A DNA stretch of 64,000 bases. Origin: CAZART01 sp964487555. Its GTDB lineage: Bacteria > Bacteroidota > Rhodothermia > Rhodothermales > VXPQ01. Below the pieces are notes generated by a model. That model searched no databases, was not told the origin of the DNA, and saw only the letters and a program-made list of their open reading frames with translations. Below, in pieces: positions 61,779 to 64,000 of the stretch (position 1 is its first letter; each line of letters starts with the position of its first letter). The stretch covers positions 4,377 through 68,376 of the forward strand of contig CAZART010000008.1 in assembly GCA_964487555.1 (NCBI GenBank), read 5' to 3'. The position numbers and the translations under genes were made by a program.

Positions 61779-63709
61779 AAGATACCATTAGATTGCGCAA
61801 TTTCGGCGTCGTCCGTTTTGTCATTACGGCATTCGCGGCTTTCGTCTTCATATTCCAGCTGAGCCTTCCATCTCGGGCGCAGGACACATCGGGATCCGCC
61901 GAGCAGTCCACTCTAGAATCTCTCCAGAGTGACTTTCGCCGGCAAACACCAATGCCGAGCTCGTCCGGGGATCTCGTCTCCGTTTCCGCGCGCCTTTCGA
62001 AGCGCCCTGTGAAAGCGGGAGAGGACGTGGAGGCGGCGCTTCTGGTCGGAATCGACGACGGCTGGCATGTGAATGCCCACGAACCCCTACAAGAATTTCT
62101 CATCGGTACGTCTCTCGAACTGGAGCCGCATGGCAGCTTCGTCGTATCGGACATTCGCTATCCCGAGCCGGAACTTGCGGCATTCGACTTTGCCGATGAG
62201 AAGCTCGCGGTCTTGGAAGGCGAAGTGCCGATCTTCCTGTCCATCAGAACGTCGGACTCCGCGCCCGCGGGCACCGATTCGCTGCGCGGGACCCTGCGCG
62301 TACAGGCCTGCAACGATCAGGTCTGCCTGCGGCCGTCGACCGTTCCCGTTTCAATCCCATTCGAGCTGGTCGGCACGGAAGGCGCATCTAAGCTTCAGCA
62401 TTCAGAGCTCTTCGATGCCTATGATGCCGGCGTCATCGTCCAGACGCCGCGCGACAATGACGTCGCGCGTCTCTTTTCCGAACGAGGCATGCTCCTCGCG
62501 TTCATGGGGATTTTTGCCATCGGTCTCGCGCTGAATCTGACCCCGTGCGTATATCCGATGCTCTCCGTCACCGTGTCGCTCTTCGGAGCGAACGAAGCGT
62601 CGAGCCTGTGGAAAGCCTTCGGTCGGGCCGCGGTGTACGTGCTGGGTATCGCCAGCATGTATACGGTCCTCGGTACGGTGGCGGCCTTTACGGGCAGTCT
62701 ATTCGGCGGCGTTTTGCAGAGTCCATGGGTGCTGGCGTCGGTTGGCGTGCTCCTCTTTGCACTTGCGGCGAGCATGCTGGGGCTGTATGAAATACGTCTT
62801 CCCGTAGGCCTGACTTCAAAGCTTGGCAGCGCGCACGGGATGGCCGGACCCTTCGGCCTTTTCCTCTCGGGACTGGTCGTCGGGATATTTGCTGCGCCCT
62901 GCATCGGACCGCCGGTCATCGCACTGCTCGCCTTCGTGGGAGCGAAAGGCGACCCGCTCTTCGGGTCGGCGGCCTTTCTCACGCTGTCGCTGGGTCTCGG
63001 GCTTCCGTATCTGATTCTGGGCACCTTCAGCAGCCTACTCAATCGCCTTCCCCGGTCCGGCATGTGGATGGTGTGGGTGAAGCGCATATTTGCCGTGGTT
63101 CTCATTGGCGCCGGCCTGTTTTATCTGGGACTTGCGTTCGCACCGGCCAACGCGATGCTGGCCATCCCGATCACCCTCGTTGGCACTGGTCTTTTCGTGG
63201 CGCTGCGGAGCGTGATGCCGTCTCCTTCCGATCTATCACGGCGGGTGAGCTGGTCGCTGGGTGCCGTCCTCGTGCTGATCGGTATCCTCGCGTTCCGCGG
63301 GCTTCAGAAACCCGGTGTCGAGTGGGAGCCCTACTCGGCAGCGCGCGTCGAGGCTTCGATGGCGGCCGATCGTCCGGTGATGCTGGATTTTTACGCCGAT
63401 TGGTGCATCCCCTGCCTCGAGCTCGACCGTGTAACATTCACGGATGAGGCCGTCGTCGAAGAAGCAGAGCGCTTCACGATGTTAAAAGTCGATCTTACGC
63501 AGTTCGACTCCCCGGAGGCCGAGCAGCTCCGACGGCAGTACGACGTCGCCGGCGTGCCCACCATCGTGATGCTCGATGCGTCGGGTCAAGAAGTGACTGA
63601 CTTACGAACCGTCGGATTCGTACCACCGGAGGTGATGCTGGTGCGAATGCGCCGCGTTGCGACGGCGTCGACGCCGCAGACCAACTTGGATTTGCAAAAC
63701 ACGGACTAA
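61760..63709 (+). CDS. dsbD: thiol:disulfide interchange protein DsbD
   Basis: Inner-membrane electron carrier of 649 residues. After the signal peptide, the N-terminal immunoglobulin-like domain holds Cys184 and Cys189 (QACNDQVCLRP). The central eight-helix domain has its two Cys in NLTPCVYPML and APCIGPPVIALL. The C-terminal thioredoxin domain has DWCIPC (Cys549, Cys552) and GVPTIVML. It moves electrons from cytoplasmic thioredoxin to periplasmic thiols and may keep the TlpA-like, HMA and Cys-paralogue proteins of this island reduced. AGGAG lies 4 bases before the ATG. Confidence 0.95.
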   Translation: MRRARTQDTIRLRNFGVVRFVITAFAAFVFIFQLSLPSRAQDTSGSAEQSTLESLQSDFRRQTPMPSSSGDLVSVSARLSKRPVKAGEDVEAALLVGIDDGWHVNAHEPLQEFLIGTSLELEPHGSFVVSDIRYPEPELAAFDFADEKLAVLEGEVPIFLSIRTSDSAPAGTDSLRGTLRVQACNDQVCLRPSTVPVSIPFELVGTEGASKLQHSELFDAYDAGVIVQTPRDNDVARLFSERGMLLAFMGIFAIGLALNLTPCVYPMLSVTVSLFGANEASSLWKAFGRAAVYVLGIASMYTVLGTVAAFTGSLFGGVLQSPWVLASVGVLLFALAASMLGLYEIRLPVGLTSKLGSAHGMAGPFGLFLSGLVVGIFAAPCIGPPVIALLAFVGAKGDPLFGSAAFLTLSLGLGLPYLILGTFSSLLNRLPRSGMWMVWVKRIFAVVLIGAGLFYLGLAFAPANAMLAIPITLVGTGLFVALRSVMPSPSDLSRRVSWSLGAVLVLIGILAFRGLQKPGVEWEPYSAARVEASMAADRPVMLDFYADWCIPCLELDRVTFTDEAVVEEAERFTMLKVDLTQFDSPEAEQLRRQYDVAGVPTIVMLDASGQEVTDLRTVGFVPPEVMLVRMRRVATASTPQTNLDLQNTD

Positions 63710-63723
63710 GTGAGGTCTACGAC

Positions 63724-64000
63724 ATGGAACGTATACCGGTACTCGTACTCATCCTTGGGATTCTTGCCGGATGTGGCGGAACCGGCGACGCCGAGCCCGA
63801 CGTCAACAACGAAGGTGTCGACAATGAAGCGGTACAGGCCGTCATGAGTGATTACATCGATCAGTCGACGGACGCGGACGGGCGAACCGACGTTCACGGC
63901 AGGGCTGTGGTCTTCGATTATCTGCACGAAGGTGTGAAGACGAAGGACGGCATGTACGTCTCGTGCGCCGACTTCAAGGCTGAAAACGGTGAAGTTTACG
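63724..64000 (+). CDS. lipoprotein, partial (runs off the window)
   Basis: The frame opens at an ATG 14 bp after dsbD and is still open at the window end (92 codons seen). It begins with a lipobox signal (MERIPVLVLILGILAGC, Cys17). The visible mature part is acidic, with DVHGRAVVFDYLHEGVKTKD and MYVSCADFKAENGEVY. The position suggests the same operon as dsbD. The family cannot be told from the part seen. Confidence 0.8.
   Translation, partial: MERIPVLVLILGILAGCGGTGDAEPDVNNEGVDNEAVQAVMSDYIDQSTDADGRTDVHGRAVVFDYLHEGVKTKDGMYVSCADFKAENGEVY

Noticed and set aside
61516..62154. Minus-strand frame of 212 codons over the dsbD start
   Set aside because: It overlaps the DsbD signal peptide and N-terminal domain, which are well supported on the plus strand.
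1..64000. tRNA, rRNA, CRISPR arrays, insertion sequences, prophage
   Set aside because: None seen by eye: no cloverleaf T-arm pattern, no regularly spaced identical repeats, no transposase or integrase motifs. Small tRNAs could still be missed without a covariance search.

Overview
The window is about 64 kb of chromosomal DNA from a GC-rich, Gram-negative member of the Bacteroidota. It is most likely in the Rhodothermales (Salinibacter/Rhodothermus) branch. The evidence is C-terminal type IX secretion sorting domains (45-1031, 20864-21523), a SusC/SusD pair (30537-35590), many lipoproteins and outer-membrane barrels, FtsX/MacB permeases in the style of this group, and a beta-propeller/Y_Y_Y histidine kinase. 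The placement rests on gene content, not on a marker gene. I found no rRNA, tRNA, CRISPR array, transposase or phage gene.

Layout. 1-9.4 kb: mixed envelope and small enzyme genes (T9SS cargo, carboxypeptidase-regulatory-domain protein, VKOR-like membrane protein, an alpha/beta hydrolase with an Asp nucleophile, a deiodinase-like redoxin, a DUF5060/DUF4038-type glycoside-hydrolase-like protein, an AHSA1/SRPBCC protein and a Tat-exported class V aminotransferase). 9.6-19.8 kb: an ABC permease, a 100-N scaffold gap flanked by identical 55-mers, a Tat-exported lactonase, a 1357-residue membrane sensor kinase and a sodium/solute symporter. 20-24.8 kb: remains of two amidohydrolase genes on either side of a T9SS protein/outer-membrane protein pair, then a sigma / anti-sigma / sigma-like gene trio. 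24.9-27.8 kb: a tightly overlapped operon for a di-haem lipoprotein, a Rieske lipoprotein and a porin-like barrel.

28-43.7 kb is a sugar-utilisation locus. It encodes a NIPSNAP protein, a lipoprotein aldose 1-epimerase, SusC/SusD uptake, a LacI-family regulator, a fucose/arabinose-isomerase-family protein, ribulokinase, ribulose-5-phosphate 4-epimerase, a second sodium/solute symporter and an SDR dehydrogenase. Together these take a pentose (best guess L-arabinose) from the outer membrane to xylulose-5-phosphate, under a LacI-type repressor with a candidate operator upstream of susC.

44-51.7 kb: ExoD-like protein, acetamidase/formamidase, an outer-membrane protein, an EF-hand lipoprotein, a MEDS-domain protein and two divergent glycosyltransferases. 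51.9-64 kb is a metal- and thiol-handling island: a Cys-rich four-helix copper-binding protein, arsenite methyltransferase, a DsrE-like protein, an ECF sigma factor with a short zinc-finger anti-sigma factor, a TlpA-like thioredoxin, a CusF-like lipoprotein, two paralogous secreted Cys proteins of no family I recognise, an outer-membrane barrel, two exported HMA-domain proteins around a MerT-like membrane protein, DsbD, and a lipoprotein that runs off the end. This island, with no P-type ATPase or mercuric reductase in view, and the di-haem/Rieske/porin operon are the best candidates for undescribed systems.
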